Of a DNA stretch of 54,349 nt, positions 31,440 to 39,465 are shown piece by piece (the first letter of the stretch is position 1; every line of letters starts with the position of its first letter). The notes under the pieces were generated by a model, which saw only the letters and a list, made by a program, of their open reading frames with translations, was not told the DNA's origin and made no database searches. This stretch comes from Nanobdellota archaeon (GTDB lineage: Archaea; Nanobdellota; Nanobdellia; Woesearchaeales; B3-WOES), in contig JAGLZG010000182.1 in assembly GCA_023131705.1 (NCBI GenBank), positions 1-54,349 on the forward strand. The letters are read 5' to 3'. The translations under genes and the position numbers were made by a program.

Positions 31440-31464
31440 AGTAAGTTTCACAAGGAAACCCACT
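31440..31464 (+). promoter_or_regulatory. Dispersed-family hairpin before the sigma-like gene
   Basis: AGTAAGTTTC-ACAAG-GAAACCCACT: a 5-bp stem, an AA/CC mismatch, then 3 more pairs. The same AA/CC mismatch is present in the copy at 18013-18037. It lies just upstream of the sigma-like gene. Confidence 0.55.
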
Positions 31465-31490
31465 CAATAGAAAGGGAGGTTTTAAGAAAA

Positions 31491-32021
31491 ATGGAAGGAA
31501 TGGAACAAATTATAAAAGAAGGTGAATATGAAGAGGCTTTTAGAAAAGGGGCATCTTATGCAATTGGCGTTGGAAGAAAATTCCACATAAGGGGAATGGA
31601 TAGGGACGACATAGACAATGAAGCCCTCTACAGCCTCTGGTTAGCAATCACTTCTTATGATGGAGCTCTTAAAGTAGCTTTCAAAACCTACCTAGGAAAC
31701 TGCCTATCCAACAACTTAATGAAATTATTAGACCATTCAAAGCGGCAAAAAAGGGATGAGGAGAGTATAAGTATAAATGACTTAGCAACTATACTTTCTT
31801 CCTACCACACCTTTAATTTGGATGATAAGATAGATTTACACCATTATTTACCTAGAATCATATCTTATAGACTTATTCCCCTGTTCAAAGAATATCTAAA
31901 AAGCGGCTCTTTTCGGGATGCGGGCACTACTTTAGGTTACACTTGGAATGAGACCCGTTATTTAAGACGTTGTATTTTAGACACTCTCAAAAATGTGTGG
32001 CTAAATGATGGAGAAAAATAA
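31491..32021 (+). CDS. Sigma-70-like transcription factor
   Basis: A 176-aa protein. Region 2-like features are MDRDDIDNEALYSLWLAITS, YDGALKVAFKTYLGN and a basic KRQKRDEESISI. The C-terminal SGSFRDAGTTLGYTWNETRY resembles a region 4 helix-turn-helix. This fits a small phage-encoded sigma factor, like those that direct middle or late transcription. It lies late in the accessory region, before the replication module. It is a candidate activator of the late promoter at 8757-8774, which lacks a clear -35. Confidence 0.65.
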   Translation: MEGMEQIIKEGEYEEAFRKGASYAIGVGRKFHIRGMDRDDIDNEALYSLWLAITSYDGALKVAFKTYLGNCLSNNLMKLLDHSKRQKRDEESISINDLATILSSYHTFNLDDKIDLHHYLPRIISYRLIPLFKEYLKSGSFRDAGTTLGYTWNETRYLRRCILDTLKNVWLNDGEK

Positions 32022-32044
32022 ACTATTGTATTCTTTTGGATTGT

Positions 32045-32073
32045 TTGCATTTTTACCAAAAATCGGGTATAAT
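32045..32073 (+). promoter_or_regulatory. Promoter for the recombination/replication module
   Basis: -35 TTGCAT (32045-32050), 17-bp spacer, perfect -10 TATAAT (32068-32073). Hexamers and spacer end (AAATCGG) match the minus-strand promoter at 17620-17648. It lies 47 bp before the ATG at 32120. Confidence 0.8.
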
Positions 32074-32119
32074 TAAATTGTCATCGGAATTATAAAAATT
32101 TTTATTTTTAGGAGGATAT

Positions 32120-32518
32120 ATGAAGAAACAGAACACATCGGTAAGGACAAAGACGGGTGAAAGTTGGGAATACACTGGAGTGCTTCCTGACTCTTGTGAA
32201 GAGGCGGTATCAACTTATGGTGAAACAGGAACTCTATTCCTAATCCAGACTGCCCTCGTGGTAAAACAGCAAGGTATTGCAAGAGAAGGTTTTAGAAAGG
32301 AAATGTCGAGAGAAGATGTCGATGCTGCTGTCGAACTCTACAAACCAGGTAGTAAGAGAGGCGGAGGCGGCGGAGCTAAGAAACAGGTCTTTGAAAGAAT
32401 CTTGGGAGACAAGGGTCTTATCTCAGCTAACCCCGAAGTAAAAGATGCTATTAGAGAGTGCATCCAGAAGGGTGATTGGAAGGGTGCTTTAGAAGCCCTC
32501 GATTCTTTGGAGAGGTAG
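32120..32518 (+). CDS. Hypothetical protein with poly-Gly linker
   Basis: A 132-aa protein. The N-terminal ~75 residues are mixed alpha/beta (CEEAVSTYGETGTLFLIQTA). GSKRGGGGGAKK forms a flexible linker to a ~45-residue helical C-terminus. It is the first gene after the promoter at 32045 and is followed by a strong terminator, so it can be expressed alone at high level. It might be a DNA-binding accessory of replication. Unknown. Confidence 0.6.
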   Translation: MKKQNTSVRTKTGESWEYTGVLPDSCEEAVSTYGETGTLFLIQTALVVKQQGIAREGFRKEMSREDVDAAVELYKPGSKRGGGGGAKKQVFERILGDKGLISANPEVKDAIRECIQKGDWKGALEALDSLER

Positions 32519-32519
32519 A

Positions 32520-32550
32520 GGGAGGGCAATCGCCCTCTCCCCCCTTTTTA
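32520..32550 (+). terminator. Rho-independent terminator
   Basis: Stem GGGAGGGC / GCCCTCTC (one G-U) with loop AATC, then a C-run and TTTTT. Directly after the stop of 32120-32518. Confidence 0.8.
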
Positions 32551-32551
32551 A

Positions 32552-32731
32552 ATGAAGAAAAAAAATATTCACATAAAAATAAGTGAGAACTCTTATTTTA
32601 AGGCAAAAGAAGTGTTCCCTCTCTATGGGGAAATAACTTTTGCTATCTCAAAACTATTAGAATGGATAATAGAAAATCCCGAAAAAGCAAGGAACTTTGT
32701 TTATAGGAGGAAAGAGAACGATGAAATTTGA
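32552..32731 (+). CDS. Small RHH-like protein
   Basis: 59 aa, MKKKNIHIKISENSYFKAKE then FPLYGEITFAISKLLEWI, compatible with a ribbon-helix-helix fold. It begins right after the terminator T-run and has no clear RBS, so its expression is uncertain. It overlaps the next gene by 11 nt. Confidence 0.4.
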   Translation: MKKKNIHIKISENSYFKAKEVFPLYGEITFAISKLLEWIIENPEKARNFVYRRKENDEI

Positions 32732-32930
32732 AGAATTTTTAAGTAAACCTATAGACCTGATGTCGGATGAAGAAATAGCCGAACTTGTCAGTAAGTTGAG
32801 TGTCCCAGAAATAGCCCGCCTTGAAAAAGCTATTTTCAACAAGATGGGAAGAAAGCAAAGACCTTCAAAGAAGGTTAAAGAAGATGTTGACCTTTTTGAC
32901 AAGATTGTAGGCGTAGATGTATCTAAGTAA
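32721..32930 (+). CDS. Hypothetical protein
   Basis: 69 aa from the ATG at 32721 (RBS TAGGAGG); the start at 32697 is upstream of the RBS. Helical N-terminus with LMSDEEIAELVSKLSVPEIA and a basic centre. It overlaps the nuclease gene by 14 nt and may act with it. Confidence 0.5.
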   Translation: MKFEEFLSKPIDLMSDEEIAELVSKLSVPEIARLEKAIFNKMGRKQRPSKKVKEDVDLFDKIVGVDVSK

Positions 32931-33705
32931 TTCATCCTTATCAGCTTTTGTCAAATGCCCTGCCTATGGCATGTATAAATACATTCTTAAACTTACTAAA
33001 AAAACATCTGCAAATCCCAACAGAGATGCTTTATTTGGCACGATAGTTCATCGGGCTTTAAAAATTTATGGTGATACACAAAGTCCTGAAGAAGCTATCA
33101 AAAGTATCTACTCTGACCCAGAAGGTCAATTCCTGTCAGCCCACTCTAAAAAAAGTTTAGCTGTTGCTGACATCCTTGCTAGGAAGGAAATACGCATACT
33201 TCAAGGTTATAACATAAAGGAAGTTGAGAAAGATTTCCAATTTCCTGTCGGGGAACACTTCTGGGTTGGAAGATGGGACTCTATCATTGAGGACAAAGGC
33301 TTAGTCTATGTTATAGATTATAAAACAACAGGAGACGCTGAATTCCAACTAAGACCAAATAGTCAAATCCTCTCTTACTATGTCGGGGCTTCCAAGTATT
33401 TTAAAAACTTGGGTGGTGTTTACATTCACGTGCTTAGGGCATCAGATTGCACGATTCAATCTTTCTACATCAAGCCCTCTTTTAGTGAAGTGGAAGAATG
33501 GAAAGATGATACCATTTGGCAAATGAAGCAAATTTCATCCTACATAGACTTAGGGATTTTTCCAAAAAACCCTGCTTCTTGTAACCTCTACAGGAGACCT
33601 TGTGAGTATCTACCTTTGTGTCAAAGTTTCGGGAAAGTAAGAGAAGTCCTTATGCAGAATGACTATGTTAAACAAGATAGGAGGTGTTTAAATGAGGCTG
33701 AGTGA
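32917..33705 (+). CDS. RecB/Cas4-family exonuclease with Fe-S site
   Basis: A 262-aa PD-(D/E)XK nuclease. Motifs in order are LSNSSLSAFVKCPAYGMYKY (including the first Cys), GTIVHRAL (His), GRWDSIIED, VIDYKTTG (catalytic Asp and Lys) and QILSYY. The C-terminal cysteines CNLYRRPCEYLPLC with the N-terminal Cys form the 4Fe-4S cluster typical of Cas4/AddB nucleases. There is no CRISPR locus here. Next to a Sak4-like ATPase and an SSB-like protein, it is the end-resection enzyme of a phage recombination module. Confidence 0.85.
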   Translation: MYLSNSSLSAFVKCPAYGMYKYILKLTKKTSANPNRDALFGTIVHRALKIYGDTQSPEEAIKSIYSDPEGQFLSAHSKKSLAVADILARKEIRILQGYNIKEVEKDFQFPVGEHFWVGRWDSIIEDKGLVYVIDYKTTGDAEFQLRPNSQILSYYVGASKYFKNLGGVYIHVLRASDCTIQSFYIKPSFSEVEEWKDDTIWQMKQISSYIDLGIFPKNPASCNLYRRPCEYLPLCQSFGKVREVLMQNDYVKQDRRCLNEAE

Positions 33706-34498
33706 AATGAAAACCATAAGCAGACTTGTTATCCTACTTTATGGAAGACCACTTGTAGGAAAGACAGTTCTCGCTTCACAATTTCCTTCGCCCACAATTA
33801 TTGAACTTGATGAAAAACTATCATCTGTCATGTCGTCTCGCAGCATGAATAATGAGAAGTTTGACTTGGATGCATTTTTCGTAACTAATGACACGACAAC
33901 AGACCCAGATTTTATAAAACTCTGTGGAGAGGGTTTTGCCAAACAAGACGCTTGGATTAAGACAAAAAAGTTGACAGAAGTTCTTCTTGAAACGCTCCCA
34001 CAAGATAGCACCTTAGTGATAGACAGCATCACAAGACTGTCTGAACACTTAATGCACTTTGTGGAAAAGCTCTCAAACAGAAAGCCCCTTCAAATTCAGG
34101 ACTGGAATACTTTCACAATGTATTTGTCGGAATATAGGGACTTGTTGAGAACCTCGAGTGCTAAGTGTAATGTCATCGTGATTGGTCATGAAGATGTTGT
34201 CGAGGATAAAGTAACTGGTGCGGTAGAAAAGATTTTATACTTACCCACAAGACAGCGTTATAGACTTCCAGCCATTGCTGATGAATATTGGCTTCTTAGA
34301 GCCGAACCTAAATTGAAGGATGGCAAGAGAGTAAGTCATAGAATTCTCCAAGTTATCCCTGATAGAATAACTCCTTGTGGCTCATCTCAATGGATGGGAA
34401 ATATAGAAGACCCAACTTATGAGAAGATTAAACCATATCTGGAAAAGGGTTTAGGAAGGAAACTCCCCGAGCCTACATGGACGCCTAAAGAAAGTTAA
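33692..34498 (+). CDS. Sak4-like RecA-fold recombinase ATPase
   Basis: A 268-aa protein. Walker A is GRPLVGKT (about residues 18-25), Walker B is STLVIDSIT, and a later strand is CNVIVIGHEDVV. This layout is typical of the phage AAA_24/Sak4 group, short RecA-like proteins that aid strand annealing with SSB. It overlaps the nuclease by 14 nt and is followed by an SSB-like protein, supporting a three-part recombination unit. Confidence 0.85.
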   Translation: MRLSEMKTISRLVILLYGRPLVGKTVLASQFPSPTIIELDEKLSSVMSSRSMNNEKFDLDAFFVTNDTTTDPDFIKLCGEGFAKQDAWIKTKKLTEVLLETLPQDSTLVIDSITRLSEHLMHFVEKLSNRKPLQIQDWNTFTMYLSEYRDLLRTSSAKCNVIVIGHEDVVEDKVTGAVEKILYLPTRQRYRLPAIADEYWLLRAEPKLKDGKRVSHRILQVIPDRITPCGSSQWMGNIEDPTYEKIKPYLEKGLGRKLPEPTWTPKES

Positions 34499-34527
34499 AT
34501 AAACCAAATTTTTTGAGGAGGTGGCTA

Positions 34528-34905
34528 ATGCCATTACTTACTTTACCAAAAGACATCTCAGAGATGCAGGACGAGTTCACATCACTACCAACAGGTAGCT
34601 ACGAAGGGATTATCGATAGGGTTAACATCGGTAAAACTCAGAAGGGTAATCCAAAGATTGATGTGATGTGGAAGAACAAAGGAGAGGAAGGTGGAGTGGT
34701 TTGGGATACGGTAGCTTTGAATGTGGATTTCAAGGTGAAACAGTATGCTAAGTTACTTGGAGTAGATGCAGGAAATACCATAGACACAGACCTCTTAATT
34801 GGAGCAGAGGGAATTCTTGATGTTGTCGCAGAGTCTTATACAAATCCAACAACTGGTGAGACATCAACAAGACCTAAGATTAAAAGAATCTCCCCTGTAG
34901 CCTAA
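34528..34905 (+). CDS. SSB-like protein (DUF669 type)
   Basis: 125 aa from the ATG at 34528, after GAGGAGGTGG. LPTGSYEGIIDRVNIGKTQK, KIDVMWKN and VVWDTVALN fit the DUF669 phage family of OB-fold-like single-strand binding partners that accompany Sak4/RecA-like genes. A perfect terminator follows, so this ends the recombination transcript. Confidence 0.7.
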   Translation: MPLLTLPKDISEMQDEFTSLPTGSYEGIIDRVNIGKTQKGNPKIDVMWKNKGEEGGVVWDTVALNVDFKVKQYAKLLGVDAGNTIDTDLLIGAEGILDVVAESYTNPTTGETSTRPKIKRISPVA

Positions 34906-34913
34906 AACTGAAG

Positions 34914-34944
34914 AAGAGAGGCATGAAAGTGCCTCTCTTTTTTG
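34914..34944 (+). terminator. Rho-independent terminator
   Basis: 10-bp stem (AAGAGAGGCA / TGCCTCTCTT) with loop TGAAAG and a T6 run. Strong terminator after the SSB-like gene. Confidence 0.88.
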
Positions 34945-34956
34945 TTTAAAAATCTA

Positions 34957-34973
34957 GGTTTCTTGATGAAACC
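34957..34973 (+). promoter_or_regulatory. Dispersed-family hairpin before the ParB-MTase unit
   Basis: GGTTTC-TTGAT-GAAACC, a 6-bp perfect stem with a 5-nt loop, touching the AAGGAGG of the next gene. It could occlude or shape the RBS. Confidence 0.55.
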
Positions 34974-34987
34974 AAGGAGGTTTAAAA

Positions 34988-35164
34988 ATGGTTAAAGTTA
35001 TTTTAGTCACAAGACTTTTGGAAGAAAGATTTTTAGAGGATTTACAAAACACTCTTAAAGAAATTCAATCAAAAGGAAATGAAATATTTGATATTAAATA
35101 TTCAACATTACCTACTAATGGATATAGTGCCTTAATCCTTTATCAACCAAAGAGAATTTTATGA
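34988..35164 (+). CDS. Hypothetical 58-aa protein
   Basis: MVKVILVTRLLEERFLEDLQ, a small alpha/beta protein ending in an ATGA overlap with the ParB-methyltransferase gene. RBS AAGGAGG. Unknown role. Confidence 0.5.
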   Translation: MVKVILVTRLLEERFLEDLQNTLKEIQSKGNEIFDIKYSTLPTNGYSALILYQPKRIL

Positions 35165-36453
35165 AAATCCCAATAGGTAAGTTCACCTTAATAGACGACT
35201 ATAGAGAAGATGTAGGAGATGTAGGTGAGTTAGCTCGCTCTATAGCCGACCCTGATATTCGCCTTCTCCACCTTATTCGTGTGGATAAAAACTTCAATAT
35301 TCTTGAAGGAAGAAGAAGATTCAGAGCCTTTAGGGATTACCTAAAGTTAGAAGAACTTGAGGAAGGTGTTCATTTTATTTTTTCAGGAAACGCCACAAGT
35401 GGCACTCCTATTGCTCTAAGAATTCAATGGGAAGAAAACATACAAAGGAAAGACTTCACTCCAAAAGAAGCTTCTCAACTCCTTATAGCCCTTCACAACA
35501 AAATGAAGGAAACAGATAAAGACTGGACACAATCCGCCACTGCTAAATTAGTGCGGAAAAGTAAAGGTTATGTTTCAAAGCTCCTCTACATGGCGGAGAA
35601 TTCGGAAATCATTGAAGATTGTGAAACAATAGAAGAGGCTTTAGATAAATTAAGTAAAGTAAAAGCAAAAGGTCTTCTTAAAAATATCAGACAACACAAG
35701 GTTGATAAGATAAAAAAAGAAGCCCCAAAGAGTGATAAATTCAAACTCTACAACGAGTCTCTTAAACTTTGTGATTGTCAAGAAGGTGTTAAGGGGATTG
35801 AAGACAATAGCCAAGACCTTATCTATTGTGACCCGCCTTTCGGGATAGACTTAGATGACACTTTGGATGGAGGGATAAACTATGACATCTACAAAGATGA
35901 TGCTAAGACTATTATCCAACTTTTAAAAGCTATGTCGACTCAATGGTTTAGAGTTGCAAGAGAGAATAGTTTCATTGTAGTATGGACAAGTTTTGAACAC
36001 TCTGGACTATTAACCACAATTTTAATGAACGCAGGTTTCAAGATAAAACTTGTTCCTTTTGTTTGGGTTAAAAGTAATGCTCAAGCGATAAGCAGAGACC
36101 AACAAACAGGGATAGGGTGTATTACAGAATTCGCCGTCTATGGTTATAAAGGGCTACCTTTTATGAAAAGAAGATTAACCTCTAATGTTCTCTACTTTCC
36201 TACTATAAAGAAAGAGAGAGTGCACGTTGCTCAAAAATCTGAAGCCCTCCACAAAGAACTACTTACAACCTTCGCAGACCCTGCTATGACGGTTCTTGAT
36301 TGTTTTGCAGGAAGTGGTTCAATAGAAAGAGCTTGTGTGGATTTGGGAATGAAAGTTATGGGTTTTGAGAAAGACAAGGACACTTTTAATAACGCCATTT
36401 CTTATGGTTATAACTATTACAACAAAACGGAGGATAAAAATGATGTTACCTAG
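35161..36453 (+). CDS. ParB-domain/DNA methyltransferase fusion
   Basis: A 430-aa protein. Residues about 1-90 form a ParB/sulfiredoxin domain with the GRRRFRAF box (50-57). Residues about 100-170 are helical with KLVRKSKGYVSKLL, an HTH. Residues about 190-415 form an amino-methyltransferase with DLIYCDPPFG (catalytic DPPF at about 223-226) and the SAM-binding LDCFAGSGS near 378-386. Motif order (IV before I) is that of beta-class N6-adenine/N4-cytosine enzymes. It likely methylates phage DNA to resist restriction. No partner restriction enzyme was seen. Target sequence unknown. Confidence 0.88.
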   Translation: MKIPIGKFTLIDDYREDVGDVGELARSIADPDIRLLHLIRVDKNFNILEGRRRFRAFRDYLKLEELEEGVHFIFSGNATSGTPIALRIQWEENIQRKDFTPKEASQLLIALHNKMKETDKDWTQSATAKLVRKSKGYVSKLLYMAENSEIIEDCETIEEALDKLSKVKAKGLLKNIRQHKVDKIKKEAPKSDKFKLYNESLKLCDCQEGVKGIEDNSQDLIYCDPPFGIDLDDTLDGGINYDIYKDDAKTIIQLLKAMSTQWFRVARENSFIVVWTSFEHSGLLTTILMNAGFKIKLVPFVWVKSNAQAISRDQQTGIGCITEFAVYGYKGLPFMKRRLTSNVLYFPTIKKERVHVAQKSEALHKELLTTFADPAMTVLDCFAGSGSIERACVDLGMKVMGFEKDKDTFNNAISYGYNYYNKTEDKNDVT

Positions 36454-36658
36454 AATTATACTATTCATCATAGGTGTAGGTCTTATAATGAGTTCCACTT
36501 ATTATGGTCTATATTTTGGAATAATAGATATAATAAATGGTTTTCAAGGTGGGATAGCAGAAGAAGTCGCAAGCGGTTTTGTTACATTGTTCTATTTTCC
36601 TTTTGCCTTCTTATTAGGGTTTATTTGTGTTATGAGTTCTATTGTTCCTCGAAATTAG
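36440..36658 (+). CDS. Two-TM membrane protein, tandem copy 1
   Basis: 72 aa from ATG 36440 (RBS ACGGAGG); it overlaps the methyltransferase end. Two hydrophobic segments separated by FGIIDIINGFQGGIAEEVAS. Same layout as the next gene. Function unknown. Confidence 0.55.
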   Translation: MMLPRIILFIIGVGLIMSSTYYGLYFGIIDIINGFQGGIAEEVASGFVTLFYFPFAFLLGFICVMSSIVPRN

Positions 36659-36666
36659 GAGGATAG

Positions 36667-36882
36667 ATGTTTAGAATTATATTAGGAACTATTAGTTTTC
36701 TTTATGTATTTTTCTGTTTTTATGCTTTCTTGTATACAGGAACAATGTCTGTAGTTCAAGGTCTTAGTGGTATAATAAGTCCTCATCAAGTAGGTATAGG
36801 AGTTGTTCTTTTAGTTTGTTTTCCTCTTAATCTTGCAACTGCTTTTTATATCCTTTACTTAGCTATTTCAGGAAATAAATAG
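36667..36882 (+). CDS. Two-TM membrane protein, tandem copy 2
   Basis: 71 aa. Hydrophobic segments flank GTMSVVQGLSGIISPHQVGI; similar organisation to copy 1, suggesting duplication. It ends in TAGTG, overlapping the GTG start of the polymerase. Confidence 0.55.
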   Translation: MFRIILGTISFLYVFFCFYAFLYTGTMSVVQGLSGIISPHQVGIGVVLLVCFPLNLATAFYILYLAISGNK

Positions 36883-39200
36883 TGTCTATCATAAATAGGA
36901 AACAAATTCCTGATACTCCATCAAAAATAGCCATTGTAGGTGAATGTTGGGGAAGAAACGAAGAAATAGAAGGCAGACCCTTTGTCGGGGCTTCTGGAAA
37001 ACTTCTAACTTATCTAACAAGACAAGCAGGTTTAAGTAGAGAGCAGTGTTATATAACAAATGTAGTTAATAAGAAACCTCAAGATAATAAATTCTACATG
37101 TTTTCTAAAGAGGAAATAACAAAAGGTGTCGATGAACTTAAAGATGATTTGGAGAAATGGCAGCTTGATGGATTAAACATAGTGGCGGCTCTTGGAGGTA
37201 ATGCTCTTGAGCAGTTAACAGGATTGACTGGGATTATGAAATATAGAGGAAGTATCTTAGAATCAACTTTAGTTAAGGGACTTAAGGTAATTCCTACAAT
37301 CCACCCTGCTATGTTAATAAGGGGACAGACTGGTTGCAATCCAATAGTTGTCGCTGACCTAAGAAAAGTTAAAAAAGAAAGTGAGTTTCCCGAAAGAAAA
37401 ATTCCTGTTAGAGAAATCCAAGTAGTGAAAGACCCTACAACTGCAATTGCTTTATTAGAAAGTGTTACTGATATAGAAAAACCTGTAGCTTGTGATATTG
37501 AAACTCCTATAAAACAGGGAAAGAAAAGACTCTTGTCGTATGGAGTTGCTACTTCAACAAGTAAAGCATTTGTTCTCACAGAACCTATTTTGAAAATTCC
37601 CAGAGTTCTAAGAGCTTTAGGAGTTTTTAGTAAATCCAAAACAAGAAAAATTTTTCATAATGCAAACTTTGATGCTTTTGTTCTTGCCCACTCTTATAAG
37701 ATAGTTACCAAAAACATAGAGGACACAATGATAGCCCAGCATATTTGTTACCCCTTTCTACCTGCACTTCTAAAACCTAAGAGTTTAGCCTTCTGTGGTT
37801 CTATGTATACTAATGAACCTTATTGGAAAGACACAATGGGTAGAGAACTCTACATCTACAATGGGAAGGATTGTTGTATAACTTATGAAGTCTACAATGC
37901 CTTACAAAAAGAAATGGACAGTTGGGGTGTTAGGGAAGTTTATGAGAAAGACAGAGAACTTATAGAACCGCTCTTAACTATGGAGTTGAAAGGTATTCCA
38001 GTGAGTATGGAAACTTTAAAGAGGATTAAGGAAAAGAATGAACTTATCATAGAGAAATTAGAGATTATAAAAAAAGAAACTATCGGAGATGTTAATGTCC
38101 AAAGCCCAAAGCAAATGAACACCCTCCTTTATAATCTCTGGAGATTTCCCCCTGTCGTGAAGGATGGTAAAATAACAACAGATGTGAAGGCAATGAATAA
38201 GTTAGAATCAATCCCTACTCCTTATCAACCCCTTATAGGTTTGATTAAAAAATTAAGGAAGCATTATACAATGAGAGGCTTCTATAACCTAACCCTCGAT
38301 GAGGACAATAGAATGAGGGCGGATTTCAAAATTGCTGGAACACTTAGTGGCAGACTCGCATCATCTGAAATGGAGGGGACTGGTATTGGAAGAAATCTAC
38401 AAAATATTCCTAAACCTCTTAGGGAAATCTACATTCCAGATGAAGGTAAAATATTCATAAATGTGGATTTAAGTCAAGCAGAAGCAAGAGTTGTCGCAGC
38501 ACTTTGTGGTGACAAAGAATGGGTTGAGGAGTTTGAAAGAGAGGACACATATATAAGAATTGCTTCATTTCTATTTAATGTCAAGAAAGAAGATGTTACA
38601 GATGACCAAAGACAAGATGCAAAGACTATCACCCATGCTTGTAACTATGGAGAAAGTTGGAAAGGTTTAAGCGAAACTTTAAAAGTAACTGCCCAAAGAG
38701 CAAAATTTCTTATGGCGAAACTCTATGAAATTAGACCTTTTTTAGAAAAATGGCACGATGAAGTAGCAAGACAAGTAAAGGTAGATAGAATACTAAGAAG
38801 CTCCTACGGAAGAATCATCCAGTTTTTTGGTTTAGTATCCCAGAAAGACATAAGAACTGCCTTGAGTTTCAACCCTCAAGGAATTGTCGCAGACTACCTA
38901 AATAGAGGTATCATCTCTATCTATAACAACATAGATGAAGCAGAACTCCTATTACAAGTGCATGATAGTATTTTATTCCAAGTGGACAATAACTATGAAG
39001 TTGTGAAGAGTGTTATAGAAAGAGTAAGAGAGTTAATGAAACAAACTCTTACTGTCAATAATTTTAGTTTCGTTATCCCTTGTGATTTTGAGATTGGTTA
39101 CAATTGGTATCATCTTTCTAAAGTAAAAGGGGATTTTGACTTAATATGGAGGGAAGTTAATGAAAGAACTGTTAAAACAAGAAAGGATTTATCTAACTGA
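36882..39200 (+). CDS. Uracil-DNA glycosylase / family A DNA polymerase fusion
   Basis: 772 aa, GTG start. Residues about 10-190 form a family 4-like uracil-DNA glycosylase: GECWGRNEEIEGRPFVGASG, CYITNVVNKKP and a terminal IHPAML. A 3'-5' exonuclease follows with CDIET (about 208), FHNANFDAFVL and YNGKDCCITYEV. The polymerase has motif A FINVDLSQAEARVVAAL (near 527), motif B RQDAKTITHACNYG and motif C VHDS (near 692). It is the phage replicase with built-in uracil detection or removal. No 5'-3' exonuclease domain is present. The glycosylase part may scan template uracil, noteworthy beside dCTP deaminase. Confidence 0.92.
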   Translation: MSIINRKQIPDTPSKIAIVGECWGRNEEIEGRPFVGASGKLLTYLTRQAGLSREQCYITNVVNKKPQDNKFYMFSKEEITKGVDELKDDLEKWQLDGLNIVAALGGNALEQLTGLTGIMKYRGSILESTLVKGLKVIPTIHPAMLIRGQTGCNPIVVADLRKVKKESEFPERKIPVREIQVVKDPTTAIALLESVTDIEKPVACDIETPIKQGKKRLLSYGVATSTSKAFVLTEPILKIPRVLRALGVFSKSKTRKIFHNANFDAFVLAHSYKIVTKNIEDTMIAQHICYPFLPALLKPKSLAFCGSMYTNEPYWKDTMGRELYIYNGKDCCITYEVYNALQKEMDSWGVREVYEKDRELIEPLLTMELKGIPVSMETLKRIKEKNELIIEKLEIIKKETIGDVNVQSPKQMNTLLYNLWRFPPVVKDGKITTDVKAMNKLESIPTPYQPLIGLIKKLRKHYTMRGFYNLTLDEDNRMRADFKIAGTLSGRLASSEMEGTGIGRNLQNIPKPLREIYIPDEGKIFINVDLSQAEARVVAALCGDKEWVEEFEREDTYIRIASFLFNVKKEDVTDDQRQDAKTITHACNYGESWKGLSETLKVTAQRAKFLMAKLYEIRPFLEKWHDEVARQVKVDRILRSSYGRIIQFFGLVSQKDIRTALSFNPQGIVADYLNRGIISIYNNIDEAELLLQVHDSILFQVDNNYEVVKSVIERVRELMKQTLTVNNFSFVIPCDFEIGYNWYHLSKVKGDFDLIWREVNERTVKTRKDLSN

Positions 39201-39465
39201 CAAACAGGTAACTAATTTAAGCAGAATTATACCTAAAGAGTTTATCCCTAAATATGCACCTTTAATCAAGGTGATTGGTAAAATCCCTAACATAGAAGCA
39301 ACTTTTGTTGTGGACGAAATGACTTGGCATATAATATGTAGTGAGGCGGCGAGAAGAAGAATACCTGCTAAAGAACTTATTAAGGAGTTTACTTGTAAAG
39401 AAGTCTGTCGGTTGGATAAAGACTACAAAGCAATTTATCCACTTATCAAGGCTTTAACAATATGA
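39160..39465 (+). CDS. Hypothetical replication-associated protein
   Basis: A 101-aa basic protein (DKQVTNLSRIIPKEFIPKYA). It overlaps the polymerase end by 41 nt and the helicase-like gene by 4 nt. A DNA-binding accessory to replication is plausible from position. Confidence 0.5.
   Translation: MKELLKQERIYLTDKQVTNLSRIIPKEFIPKYAPLIKVIGKIPNIEATFVVDEMTWHIICSEAARRRIPAKELIKEFTCKEVCRLDKDYKAIYPLIKALTI

Noticed and set aside
32917..33705. Cas4-like nuclease as a sign of a CRISPR system
   Set aside because: No repeat-spacer array, Cas1 or Cas2 is present; the gene sits with Sak4-like and SSB-like genes, as in phage recombination modules.
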